In this document: positions 1 through 7,828 of the stretch, one piece after another
Layout: each line of letters starts with the position of its first letter
Numbering within the stretch: the first letter of the stretch is position 1
Origin: an uncultured Verrucomicrobiota bacterium
GTDB lineage: Bacteria > Verrucomicrobiota > Kiritimatiellia > SS1-B-03-39 > UBA6053
Assembly: GCA_937127435.1 (NCBI GenBank)
Contig: CAKZLZ010000009.1
Location: 1 to 64,000, forward strand
DNA length: 64,000 nt
Direction of reading: 5' to 3'
Translations under genes and position numbers: made by a program
The notes under the pieces: model-generated
What the model saw: only the letters and a program-made list of their open reading frames with translations
Database searches by the model: none
Told to the model about the DNA's origin: nothing

Positions 1-59
1 GTAGGTCCTGCAGATAGAGGGCCGCCCATACAGGGCTCAAATGTATTTTACTATTTACA

Positions 60-84
60 CCCGGCCCTGACGGACCGGGTTTTG
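60..84 (+). terminator. possible terminator of a gene outside the window
   Basis: A hairpin with five outer GC pairs (60-64 with 75-79), one mismatch, two further pairs and a TGAC loop is followed by TTTT at 80-83. It could end a rightward transcript that enters the window from the left. The T-run is short, so this is tentative. Confidence 0.4.
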
Positions 85-192
85 CAGAGTGCGACTTACA
101 GCCGCAATAAGTCAAATTAAACCGAAAATGCTCTAGTGAGGAAGAAACCTTCTCCGGTTCGAAAGTGCCTGAAGACGCTCCAAGTCAGGACA

Positions 193-226
193 CAAAAAAG
201 ACAGCTCATTTGAGCTGCCTTTTTTC
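193..226 (-). terminator. bidirectional Rho-independent terminator
   Basis: The inverted repeat CAGCTC/GAGCTG (202-207 with 212-217) has an A-run on its left (194-199) and a T-run on its right (220-225). It can therefore stop transcription from either side. It lies 18 bases beyond the stop codon of the leftward ExeA-like gene and is the natural end of that three-gene operon. A rightward transcript could use it too, but I see no convincing gene between 84 and 200. Confidence 0.8.
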
Positions 227-242
227 TTAAGTTGAAGATTTT

Positions 243-1088
243 CTACTCTTCAACTTCCTCAATATGGGTTCGTAGAGAATCGGCCTCTTCGATCGCCTGG
301 TTGATCAGATCCACGTTAATGCTTTTCTGATTGGAAGCGTAGCCGAGCATAAGCGCGACGTCACAGATATTATTGATGCGTCGTGGAATGTGATGGTGTT
401 TGGCCAGCTCATAAACCGCATCGCGTTCAAAGATCCAAATGTCCCCTCCGGCGACCCGAATGCGGTGTTGAATATATTCAAGAATTTGTTGGTCATCCAG
501 CGGATCCAGGTTCCAGACCATTTGCAGGCGTTGGCACATGGATTCATCCTTCTTTAACAACAGGGTCATATCGGTAAAGCCCGCAAGGATCAGCGTGAAA
601 GCCGGCTCAACCTTAAAGCCCATTTTGTTTTTAATGGTAAGGTTCATGAGCAAATGCAGGAAGTGATAAACATCACTGCTTTCAATAATTTGGGCTTCAT
701 CGATGACCAGAGTGGTGTGGCCAAGTTTTCCGCCTTCCATTTTGAGGAAGGTCAATAGATCCCCCGGTTCTTCGAGAGGCGTAATGCGGTCCCGAATGCC
801 CATCTGGGTTGCAATTTGTCTGGCCAGCCCCAAGGGGGATCCCGGATGATAGTCTACATGGATGTAGCGCGTGGTCCGGTCTTTTTGCATTTCCTGGTCA
901 AGCAATTCCAATACCATGGTTTTACCTACGCCATAAGGGCCGGTAAGTATGCCACCGAGTTTACGGTTTTGAACGAGGTAGACCAAGCGGGCGAGGCCTT
1001 CGTGGTGCTGTGAGCAAAGATATGCGTAGCGGGCATCGGCAACGTTTTGAAACGGTGCCTCCCTTAAATTCCAATAATCAAGATACAT
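243..1088 (-). CDS. ExeA-like AAA ATPase
   Basis: This 281-residue cytoplasmic P-loop ATPase starts with the MYxxYWxLREAPF-type opening typical of ExeA/MshM and of the ATPases linked to exosortase/PEP-CTERM exopolysaccharide loci. Walker A is GPYGVGKT (residues 50-57) and Walker B is TLVIDEAQ (126-133). The C-terminal third is an AAA lid-like helical region. It has no peptidoglycan-binding domain or membrane segment, unlike full ExeA, so it is the short cytoplasmic form. It is the last gene of a leftward operon behind a response regulator and a KaiC-like protein (22-base gap), divergent from a polysaccharide operon. I infer a role in energising or controlling assembly or export of surface polymer. 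The exact partner cannot be seen. Confidence 0.85.
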   Translation of the reverse strand: MYLDYWNLREAPFQNVADARYAYLCSQHHEGLARLVYLVQNRKLGGILTGPYGVGKTMVLELLDQEMQKDRTTRYIHVDYHPGSPLGLARQIATQMGIRDRITPLEEPGDLLTFLKMEGGKLGHTTLVIDEAQIIESSDVYHFLHLLMNLTIKNKMGFKVEPAFTLILAGFTDMTLLLKKDESMCQRLQMVWNLDPLDDQQILEYIQHRIRVAGGDIWIFERDAVYELAKHHHIPRRINNICDVALMLGYASNQKSINVDLINQAIEEADSLRTHIEEVEE

Positions 1089-1110
1089 GAGTTTTTTCCG
1101 GGCAAATGGT

Positions 1111-2157
1111 TTAGTCGTTTGAAGATCCGGGATCTTCTTTAGAAGGATTAGGCTTCCAGATGGAAGAAAGACGGGCTCCTTTCGGAGAGCTGGTTACCGG
1201 AGTTTCTTCCGGCTCAGGTACCCGGGTAGAAAAACGTTGCGGAGATCTTTTCACTTCCCCGTTGTAGTCTTCATACTGCCTGTTGTCTACGGCTTGAGCG
1301 GGTATAGGGGTGGAAGAGGGAACGTTCGCGGGGGAATTTCCTGCTCTTGCCGCCTCCCGTTGGATGGGAGAGAAGCTGGGTCGTGCCCGATGTTTACCTT
1401 TTGAAGAAGAAAGGTTCTCCTTACCACTATCAACGTTATCGTTGTCGTTCTCGGCCTTTTCAATTTCCGCTAATTCTGCATCGTCGATTTCTTTTCCGTT
1501 TCCGATGTTATACCCGGTTTTGCCGCCGAGTTTTTTCTCTCCCAAGTATTTGACGACTTGTATGGTTGCGGGATGGCCGGGGCCTTCCGCTCCAAGCAGA
1601 ACAGAAATGGGAACGACATCCTCGATCGATTTCTTTAATCGGAATGACATATTCGAAACCGGTTTGGGCAGGGTCAACATGGTGGTCACACCCAGGCGGT
1701 CAAAAGAACGCGTGAAAGAAAAAATCTGTTCCGCCATCCGGTCCGGTTGTTTGACGGAGACCCATGGCAATACGGTATCGAGAACCACACGTTCAATGGA
1801 GTTGGCATGAATGATATCCCGCAACTGGTCAAAACCTTCCGGAGGAAGCATGTCCAAACCGGGGGCGCCATTGCCATGAATAAAGGATTCGTATTCAAGC
1901 AGGGTGAGATCTCCTGAATCAATCGAGGGGCCCAAATCGATACCCAAAGACTCTGCACAAATGCTTAAGTCATTGGCAATAATTGTGGATAGATAGAGGC
2001 AACGTTCGTTTTGCTGTAAGCCCTGCTGGGTAAAGCGCAAACCGAATACAGTCTTCCCTGAGGAAGAGGGACCACAGACGAGAAAGCTGCGGTTGCTGAA
2101 AATGCCTCCAAAAGAATCATCAATGATGGGGAAGCCACTTAAGGTTTTTGCAATCAT
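1111..2157 (-). CDS. KaiC/RecA-fold ATPase-like protein with disordered tail
   Basis: This 348-residue protein has a RecA-type P-loop domain at residues 1-210, with Walker A GPSSSGKT (29-36) and a Walker B-like strand IERVVLDTV (121-129). The opening, with its SGFPIIDDSFGG element, is like KaiC domains. The segment after the second strand reads YLSTII, where KaiC proteins normally carry a pair of acidic catalytic residues, so ATP hydrolysis may be weak or absent. From about residue 225 the chain is charged and rich in Ser, Pro and Asn, and is probably disordered. Its ATG overlaps the response-regulator stop (ATGA), so the two are translationally coupled. A signalling switch between the response regulator and the ExeA-like ATPase is inferred. 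Confidence 0.75.
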   Translation of the reverse strand: MIAKTLSGFPIIDDSFGGIFSNRSFLVCGPSSSGKTVFGLRFTQQGLQQNERCLYLSTIIANDLSICAESLGIDLGPSIDSGDLTLLEYESFIHGNGAPGLDMLPPEGFDQLRDIIHANSIERVVLDTVLPWVSVKQPDRMAEQIFSFTRSFDRLGVTTMLTLPKPVSNMSFRLKKSIEDVVPISVLLGAEGPGHPATIQVVKYLGEKKLGGKTGYNIGNGKEIDDAELAEIEKAENDNDNVDSGKENLSSSKGKHRARPSFSPIQREAARAGNSPANVPSSTPIPAQAVDNRQYEDYNGEVKRSPQRFSTRVPEPEETPVTSSPKGARLSSIWKPNPSKEDPGSSND

Positions 2158-2537
2158 ACCGGCACATCCTCGGGGTCGTTGGGTAGAAGCTTCTCCAGTA
2201 CGGAAGAAACAAATGAGAGTTCAAAAGGTTTGGTAAGAAAATCCGCAACACCCAGTTCTTCACATTTTTGCAGTGCGTCCGGAGTGGGGTAACCCGAAAT
2301 CACCACGATAGGAAGTTCCGGTGCAATCTTGCGCAGTTCTTCAATGTGCTCAATGTCGCTCAGCTTACCGGGCATACACAGGTCGGATATTATTAAAGAG
2401 ATATCCATTTCTTTTGCAATCTTACACCCTTCATCACTGTTGTTTGCCGTTACGGGCTCGTATTGAAGGAGGCGAAGTAAATCGCGGAAGTGGCGAAGGA
2501 TGGGTTCTTCATCATCGATAACTAGAATTTTTTTCAT
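2154..2537 (-). CDS. single-domain response regulator
   Basis: This 127-residue stand-alone receiver domain is CheY-like. The acidic pocket is IDDEE near residues 8-12, the phosphoacceptor is Asp52 (LIISDLCMP) and the conserved lysine is Lys103 (LTKPFE). There is no DNA-binding or enzymatic output domain, so it must act through a partner protein. It is the first gene of a leftward operon and overlaps the KaiC-like gene by four bases, which makes that protein the likely partner. No histidine kinase is encoded nearby. The gene lies back-to-back with the polysaccharide operon starting at 2717, sharing a 179-base intergenic region. Confidence 0.9.
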   Translation of the reverse strand: MKKILVIDDEEPILRHFRDLLRLLQYEPVTANNSDEGCKIAKEMDISLIISDLCMPGKLSDIEHIEELRKIAPELPIVVISGYPTPDALQKCEELGVADFLTKPFELSFVSSVLEKLLPNDPEDVPV

Positions 2538-2566
2538 GGATGTTATTTGTTTTTAGCTTGTGAGAA

Positions 2567-2578
2567 TACTTATAAGTA
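2567..2578. promoter_or_regulatory. 12-bp perfect palindrome, possible operator
   Basis: TACTTATAAGTA is a perfect palindrome placed 30 bases upstream of the response-regulator start, in the shared divergent region. Its position suits a regulator site or part of a leftward promoter. No protein is known to bind it. Confidence 0.35.
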
Positions 2579-2622
2579 CTACTGTTACTCATTGGCTAGG
2601 CAATGATAAACATAGATTTTGT

Positions 2623-2649
2623 TTGAATCATTTGTACCGCTCGTACTAT
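2623..2649 (+). promoter_or_regulatory. possible sigma70-type promoter for the polysaccharide operon
   Basis: TTGAAT at 2623-2628 and TACTAT at 2644-2649 resemble -35 and -10 boxes but are separated by only 15 bases. The operon's first start codon follows at 2717 with GAAGGG just before it. The surrounding 2538-2716 region is AT-rich. Tentative. Confidence 0.3.
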
Positions 2650-2716
2650 ATGTAATGCAAGCTGATTTATGATTTCGATTTAAACTTTTAAAACATTTTA
2701 ACTTATTGAAGGGACC

Positions 2717-3196
2717 ATGCATTTAACAATCGCACAAATAATTAATACGGACTTGCTTGGTGTAACCGGTGTCATTGCCACTGTGCTTGCTTTAATTTTC
2801 GGTTTGGGTGCCTACACCAATTCGCGTACGCGGAAGCGGCACATGCAGGAACTGGAAAAATCCCAGCGCCAGGATCAGGCCATGCAGTTCCGCCCGGCAA
2901 AGTCTCATCGTCCCGGGCGTTCATCGCATCCGTCCCGGTCGACGGTTCCGCCTCACAAGTCTACTTCACCCAGAGCCTCCTCTCCTCGGGCCTCCACATC
3001 TCCTAAGAGTTCCAGCAGACGCAGTTCGACGCCACGTCCGGCTCCGGTTGCAAAATCTTCTACTCCTCCTGAGCAGGTTGCGAATCCGAAGAAATCTGAT
3101 AAACCGGTTCTCTTCCGGAAAGTGAGACCCGATGGTTTGGATCAGCAGGTGGATACATCTTCGGATGAAGATAAAGAAAAATACATGTGGGAATAG
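2717..3196 (+). CDS. small basic membrane protein heading the polysaccharide operon
   Basis: I do not recognise this 159-residue protein. It has one hydrophobic segment (about residues 13-33) and then a short charged stretch. A long tail follows, rich in Ser, Pro, Arg and Lys (about 55-130), and the C-terminus is acidic. That pattern suggests a bitopic inner-membrane protein with a disordered cytoplasmic tail. The start is supported by GAAGGG just upstream. It overlaps the next gene's start by about 30 bases. As first gene of an operon with a processive glycosyltransferase it could be an accessory subunit, in the position of small PgaD-like or AlgK/Alg44-like partners, but I see no homology to any of them. 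Confidence 0.75.
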   Translation: MHLTIAQIINTDLLGVTGVIATVLALIFGLGAYTNSRTRKRHMQELEKSQRQDQAMQFRPAKSHRPGRSSHPSRSTVPPHKSTSPRASSPRASTSPKSSSRRSSTPRPAPVAKSSTPPEQVANPKKSDKPVLFRKVRPDGLDQQVDTSSDEDKEKYMWE

Positions 3197-5438
3197 ACGG
3201 GTCGATTTTTTTCCGACCGTTTTCCTGACATTTTTTCTGGGGTTTTTTCTCTATGCCGAGGCAGTGACCCTTGATGTCAGTGTCTGGCAAGCCTCTCCCG
3301 AAACGCCGCCGGCAGAACAGGAGGAGAGCGCCCTTCTTTTTCCTTGTGAATTTTCAGGGAACGCGGATCGCGTTTATTGGGATCTTTCTCTATCGGAAAA
3401 CTGGAGCGGGAAGGATGGTTTGTGGGTTACGTTCCGTTTGGAGAATGTGCCTTCGGTACGTGCAATAACCTTGTACATAAAAAGCGGAGAGGGTTGGTAT
3501 ACGAATTATCTTCCGATAAAAGAGGGACTGCAATCCGTATTTCTCCCGTTGAAAAATTTTGAAAAAATGGATGAACCCCAAGGATGGGACGGGGTGGACG
3601 GGATACGTCTTTCCCCCTGGAAAGGGGAGGGAGGGAAAGGGGCGGTAAGGCTCTACGGGCTTAAGACCGTGAAGAGTCGGATTTTATTGGTTGATCCGGA
3701 TGCGGCAAGTTCATTGAATGCGTCTGAACAAACCTTTGGGGTTGAACGCTCCGCTTGGCTGGCCCGGCAATTCGGCGAAATGGGAATTCCTTCCTGCCGA
3801 TTGACTGATGCGACGGCTTCTTCTGTCAATCTTCGGAATTTTGATTGTGTTATCCTTCCTTATAATGCGTACCCTTCTTCGGCGTTGCTGAACTCTCTGG
3901 CCTCTTATATGGAAGAGGGAGGCAAGGTGATGGTGTTTTATTCCGCCTCGCCGGAGCTTGCCGAAAGTTGCGGGTTTTCTCTTCAACGGTATTTAAGGGC
4001 GGATTCGGTGCAGAAATGGAATGCCGTTCAATTTACTGAGGAGGGCTGGCGCGGGCCGGGGCTGGTGGTGATGCCTGCCCGGAATTTGTTACCGGTGTCA
4101 CCCGGGGAAGCTGCGGAGGTGTTGGCTGAATGGGTGGACCGTTCCGGCCGCCGGCAAAAAGAACCGGCAATTGTGCTCTCCGATCGGGCCGTTTGGGTTT
4201 CGGCAGTCCTGCCGGATGATGACGGGTCCGCTCAACGGCAAATGCTTGCGGGCTTGCTGGACCGGTTGGTGCCTGAAATACAAGCGGCTTCAACTGCGGT
4301 AAGTCACCGTATGGTAAATTTTAGTTTTGATTTCCCCCGGACAGAACTGCCGGAAGAAACGGTCCGGCAGCTTTCCGAAGTTGAAAGGTATTTAACCGCG
4401 GAGCAGCCATTTCCGGCCTGGAACCTCTTGAATGAAATAGACCGGCAGATGAATGTTGCCGTTGCCGAACATTTGCAAGCACCGGCATTTGAAATGCGGG
4501 GCATATGGGATGCGACCGGTCAAGGGCTGGAACCTGGAAATTGGGAGGCAACCCTGGAAGTTTTGGAAGATGCCGGGATTACAGATCTCTTTGTGTATGT
4601 GCCGCGGAATAGCGGAAATCCCATCCGTGCAATTCGCGCGGCTGAAGGGCGGGTCGCGGTGCACGCCTGGCATATTTGCTGGGCGCTTCCCGAGCAATCG
4701 CCGGCTACATTGCGCCGATATGAGCGTGAAAACCGCTTGCAAATTTCCGAAGCAGGGGAGCCCATGCCTTGGCTTTGTCCATCGCGTCCGGACAATGTTG
4801 AATCCGAAATACGGAGAATTCAAGAGCTGGCCGGGAGCAAGGGGATTCGGGGGGTTCATTTGGATTATGTCCGCTGGCAGGACAATCATCCCTGTGCCTG
4901 CGAGGCATGCAAGAAGTCCTTTCAAAAGAGCTTGGGGAAAAAGGCCGATTGGCCTGCCGCCCTTCGTGAAGGGCCTCAACACCCTGAATTTTTAACGTGG
5001 CGGGCCTTGCAAATTGAGCTATTTGTGAAAAAGGTATCTTTAGTAATGAAGGATGTGTACCCTGAAATTCTGCTGTCGGCAGCTGTCTGGCCCTCCCCCG
5101 AGGTGTCACAAAAACGTATTGGACAAAATTGGACACATTGGAATGAAAAAGGTTTACTCGACTTTATTGTAGTTATGAACTATACCGAAAGCATGCATAA
5201 TTTTAAAAAATGGATTGTGGCGCAACGAAAACTTGTTGGCCGTTCCGCAAAGCTGATGGTTGGCATTGGCGTGGATTCTTCGGAAAGTCGGTTGAATCCC
5301 CGACAGGTTTTGGCTCAGATGGTTACGGCGTCGGATCTGGGGGCAAACGGTTTTGTCCTCTTTCAGTTGAACCCGTCCTTTGTGAGTGAGTTGGCTCCAG
5401 TTTTAAGTAAGGCATACAGCCCCCGGGAAAAGAAATGA
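3165..5438 (+). CDS. secreted GHL10-type glycoside hydrolase-like protein
   Basis: This is a 757-residue exported protein. I chose the ATG at 3165 because it gives a good signal peptide (basic MKIKK start, hydrophobic core, cleavage near YAEA); an upstream in-frame ATG at 3132 would bury it. A beta-rich N-terminal region is followed by a Rossmann-like stretch (about 170-290) resembling a class I amidotransferase-like fold. A C-terminal TIM barrel (about 443-750) carries a GHL10-like pattern: RGIWDA start, HLDYVRW near 562 with the likely catalytic Asp, and a VVMNY strand. The same barrel class forms the C-terminal half of PgaB, which cleaves poly-N-acetylglucosamine. A periplasmic role in trimming or binding the polymer is inferred. 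It overlaps the next gene by four bases. Confidence 0.75.
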   Translation: MKIKKNTCGNRRVDFFPTVFLTFFLGFFLYAEAVTLDVSVWQASPETPPAEQEESALLFPCEFSGNADRVYWDLSLSENWSGKDGLWVTFRLENVPSVRAITLYIKSGEGWYTNYLPIKEGLQSVFLPLKNFEKMDEPQGWDGVDGIRLSPWKGEGGKGAVRLYGLKTVKSRILLVDPDAASSLNASEQTFGVERSAWLARQFGEMGIPSCRLTDATASSVNLRNFDCVILPYNAYPSSALLNSLASYMEEGGKVMVFYSASPELAESCGFSLQRYLRADSVQKWNAVQFTEEGWRGPGLVVMPARNLLPVSPGEAAEVLAEWVDRSGRRQKEPAIVLSDRAVWVSAVLPDDDGSAQRQMLAGLLDRLVPEIQAASTAVSHRMVNFSFDFPRTELPEETVRQLSEVERYLTAEQPFPAWNLLNEIDRQMNVAVAEHLQAPAFEMRGIWDATGQGLEPGNWEATLEVLEDAGITDLFVYVPRNSGNPIRAIRAAEGRVAVHAWHICWALPEQSPATLRRYERENRLQISEAGEPMPWLCPSRPDNVESEIRRIQELAGSKGIRGVHLDYVRWQDNHPCACEACKKSFQKSLGKKADWPAALREGPQHPEFLTWRALQIELFVKKVSLVMKDVYPEILLSAAVWPSPEVSQKRIGQNWTHWNEKGLLDFIVVMNYTESMHNFKKWIVAQRKLVGRSAKLMVGIGVDSSESRLNPRQVLAQMVTASDLGANGFVLFQLNPSFVSELAPVLSKAYSPREKK

Positions 5439-7828
5439 ACAAATATGTACAACGGATGTCTGCAGGCCTGTTGATCGCAACGGGAACTTTTCTATTGGCG
5501 CAATCCCCTCCTCCTGGAGCGCGGGATACGGGTCGGATTATTGAGGATCCTCCCGAGCCGGTTAAAGTCAGTAATTGGATGGACCAACAAGAGGCCCGCC
5601 AGTTTCAAATCCAAGGGACAGAGATTTTCACCTATCCGGATATTCTTGAATGTGGCCAGAAATTGGAAAACCTGTCTGCACCTGCAGGTGCCCGTATTGT
5701 CATTCCTCTGGAAGTGGGGGAGAAATTGATTCGAATGGGGCTTTCCATGTCCGGGGGACAGGGGGATGCGGATATGTATCTGAGCCGGGGAGAAGTTCCC
5801 GGATTGCATTCTTATCAGTACCGTCCTTATGTGAATGGGAACATAGAGGATATTTATCTGGAAGATCCTGAGGCGGGGCGTTGGTTTTTGATGGTCCATG
5901 CTTACCGGGCATTCAGTGGGGTTTCGATTGCTTTAAACTGTGTGGAATCGAGGGAGGAAGTCGTCAGCAAGGACTTTACGCCGGATCAGGATATTGAGTT
6001 GGCGCTTTATTACGAGTTGTCACTGCAGCAAACAACCAACCAGGTGCGGAACACCGCATTGCAAAGTCAGCTGCTGAATAAACAAGGACGGGATGCCTTT
6101 GATGCCGGGCACTATAACGAAGCGCTGGAGGCCTGGACGCAGTGGATTAATTTGGAGCCGAAAAACCCCCGGCCCGTGGCTTTGGTCGGTGACCTTTATT
6201 TGCGCTCCGAAGATTTGGAGAATGCGGTTTCTTATTATCAAAAAAGTTTGGAACTACAACCCGGTCAAATTGGATTGATGTCCCGTCTCGCCCGTCTGTT
6301 GGATGAAAAGATGGAAGATCCCGAAGCGGCAAAACAAATGCTGAACCATTTTGCGCGGCTCTTTCCGACTTCAAGCGGCGTGGCGCTGACGCAAGCGGAA
6401 TGGCTGATTCGCCGAAACCGTTACGAAGAAGCGGTGGAAATTATTGGGGCGGTGGTGGATGAAGATCCAGAAAATTTGAAAGCAATGAGTATTATACATC
6501 CGCTGCTGCGCAGTCAGGATGAGCGCTATGAGAATATGCTCAAAATGCTCGAAATCGGGCAGTTGCCGGGGCGGGAAGCCAATTTAGGGTACACGATCAA
6601 GGATGATGGATTATTGACCCGTCCGGAATCCTGGGTGTTGATGGATTTTATTTACCGTATGGCAGGAGAATCTCCTTCGGCCGAGCAACGGGTCTTATTT
6701 GAAAATCTGTTGCCTCGTGATACCATTACGGCGGAAGATTTCCGCATAGGCCGTTTGTCGAGTAATTGGATCTCTTCGCATCAGGAAGTTTTCGAGGAAG
6801 GAGGGAGTATGATCCTGAGTGCGGATGCGACGCAGGCAGAAGCGTTCCTGCGCTTAAAACGGTCTGATGCGATGCACAATGGATTTGTAGAGGCGTGGAT
6901 TGATGATTCCCAGGGATATTTTTGGATGTATGCCCGCCGCGGACAGGGGAATATGGTTCGTTTCGGTTTTGCGGACAATGGACAGTTGTATTTGCAAGTA
7001 TGGATGAATGACCGCCTGATAAATAATCAGACCCGTATTTGGTCCCGCTTACCGGGGGATGCTGTGCTTCGGCTGGAGTTACAGGGGGATGGCGCCATGG
7101 GCTATATCAATGGCGAAAAAGCATTCAGTTCTCCGGTAACCATTCCTGAAAATATGGGCTTGGGATGGTGGGGGATTGCCCCTTGGTCCGCCAAGTTGGG
7201 AACGGCGAGTGTGACCGTCAGCAAAGTTTCGGGAGGGCCCTTGCCCGTTCGGTTGGGACTCATTCCGCAACAGGAATTAAACAAACCTTCTGCGGATAAA
7301 GTGGGTGCATTATCAGAGAGATTTACGAGCGTGGCCTCGGAGCTTTCCACCCTCGCACCTGAATGGTACACGCAGGATGACCGGGGAGATTTAAGTCGGC
7401 TTGTCTTCGAAGAAGACGAAGAGTTACGGTTGATGTCCCGCTATTACCGTATGCGTCTTTTGCCGATGCTTCGGGTCCGCTCCTATCGGGCCTTGGATTT
7501 GAGCGAGTTGGGAAAAGTTGCGTTGGAGCAACGCGTGGACGGTTTCACGCTGTTGGTGGAACGAATGCCCGAACCTGAATGGCTGGAACAGGCGCAAATG
7601 ATGGTAATGAAATCCGGGATCACCCTGCATTTCATCTTACTGGACCCTAAAACCGGAAAAGCATCATTCCGTGAACTTTGTGGAAATATCGGGGTGTTTG
7701 CCGGACCCCGGCGGGTAAGAACTTTATCCTTGGAGTATGCCAACAGCCTCTCCCGAAATATTTTTGAAGACACAGGGCCCGACACTGTGATTTACCTTGA
7801 TAACACCCCGGAAATGGACAAGCGATGA
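5435..7828 (+). CDS. exported PPC-TPR-lectin-like protein
   Basis: This 797-residue protein has a signal peptide (cleavage after about residue 22). Residues 75-170 look like a pre-peptidase C-terminal (PPC) beta-sandwich. TPR repeats span about 212-350, including the element LVGDLYLRSEDLENAVSYYQKSLEL. A jelly-roll lectin-like domain runs from 438 to 605 (GNMVRFGF, LGWWGIAPWS). A C-terminal alpha/beta domain spans about 610-790, vaguely like half of a GH18 barrel. From the TPRs onward it is clearly paralogous to the C-terminal half of the 9282-13442 protein. TPR scaffolds such as PgaA and AlgK are standard in synthase-dependent polysaccharide export, so a periplasmic scaffold that binds the glycan is inferred. 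ATGA overlaps join it to both neighbours. Confidence 0.7.
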   Translation: MNKYVQRMSAGLLIATGTFLLAQSPPPGARDTGRIIEDPPEPVKVSNWMDQQEARQFQIQGTEIFTYPDILECGQKLENLSAPAGARIVIPLEVGEKLIRMGLSMSGGQGDADMYLSRGEVPGLHSYQYRPYVNGNIEDIYLEDPEAGRWFLMVHAYRAFSGVSIALNCVESREEVVSKDFTPDQDIELALYYELSLQQTTNQVRNTALQSQLLNKQGRDAFDAGHYNEALEAWTQWINLEPKNPRPVALVGDLYLRSEDLENAVSYYQKSLELQPGQIGLMSRLARLLDEKMEDPEAAKQMLNHFARLFPTSSGVALTQAEWLIRRNRYEEAVEIIGAVVDEDPENLKAMSIIHPLLRSQDERYENMLKMLEIGQLPGREANLGYTIKDDGLLTRPESWVLMDFIYRMAGESPSAEQRVLFENLLPRDTITAEDFRIGRLSSNWISSHQEVFEEGGSMILSADATQAEAFLRLKRSDAMHNGFVEAWIDDSQGYFWMYARRGQGNMVRFGFADNGQLYLQVWMNDRLINNQTRIWSRLPGDAVLRLELQGDGAMGYINGEKAFSSPVTIPENMGLGWWGIAPWSAKLGTASVTVSKVSGGPLPVRLGLIPQQELNKPSADKVGALSERFTSVASELSTLAPEWYTQDDRGDLSRLVFEEDEELRLMSRYYRMRLLPMLRVRSYRALDLSELGKVALEQRVDGFTLLVERMPEPEWLEQAQMMVMKSGITLHFILLDPKTGKASFRELCGNIGVFAGPRRVRTLSLEYANSLSRNIFEDTGPDTVIYLDNTPEMDKR

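Noticed and set aside
1..200. Possible structured RNA gene at the left edge
   Set aside because: Two hairpins are visible, but no tRNA, tmRNA, RNase P or 6S consensus could be recognised.
3132..3164. Upstream ATG for the GHL10 protein
   Set aside because: It would place 11 extra residues before a good signal peptide and deepen the overlap with the previous gene.
4392..4982. Long open frame on the minus strand inside the GHL10 gene
   Set aside because: It lies antisense to a well-supported gene and its protein has no recognisable fold, with biased Pro/Arg/Ser composition typical of a shadow frame.
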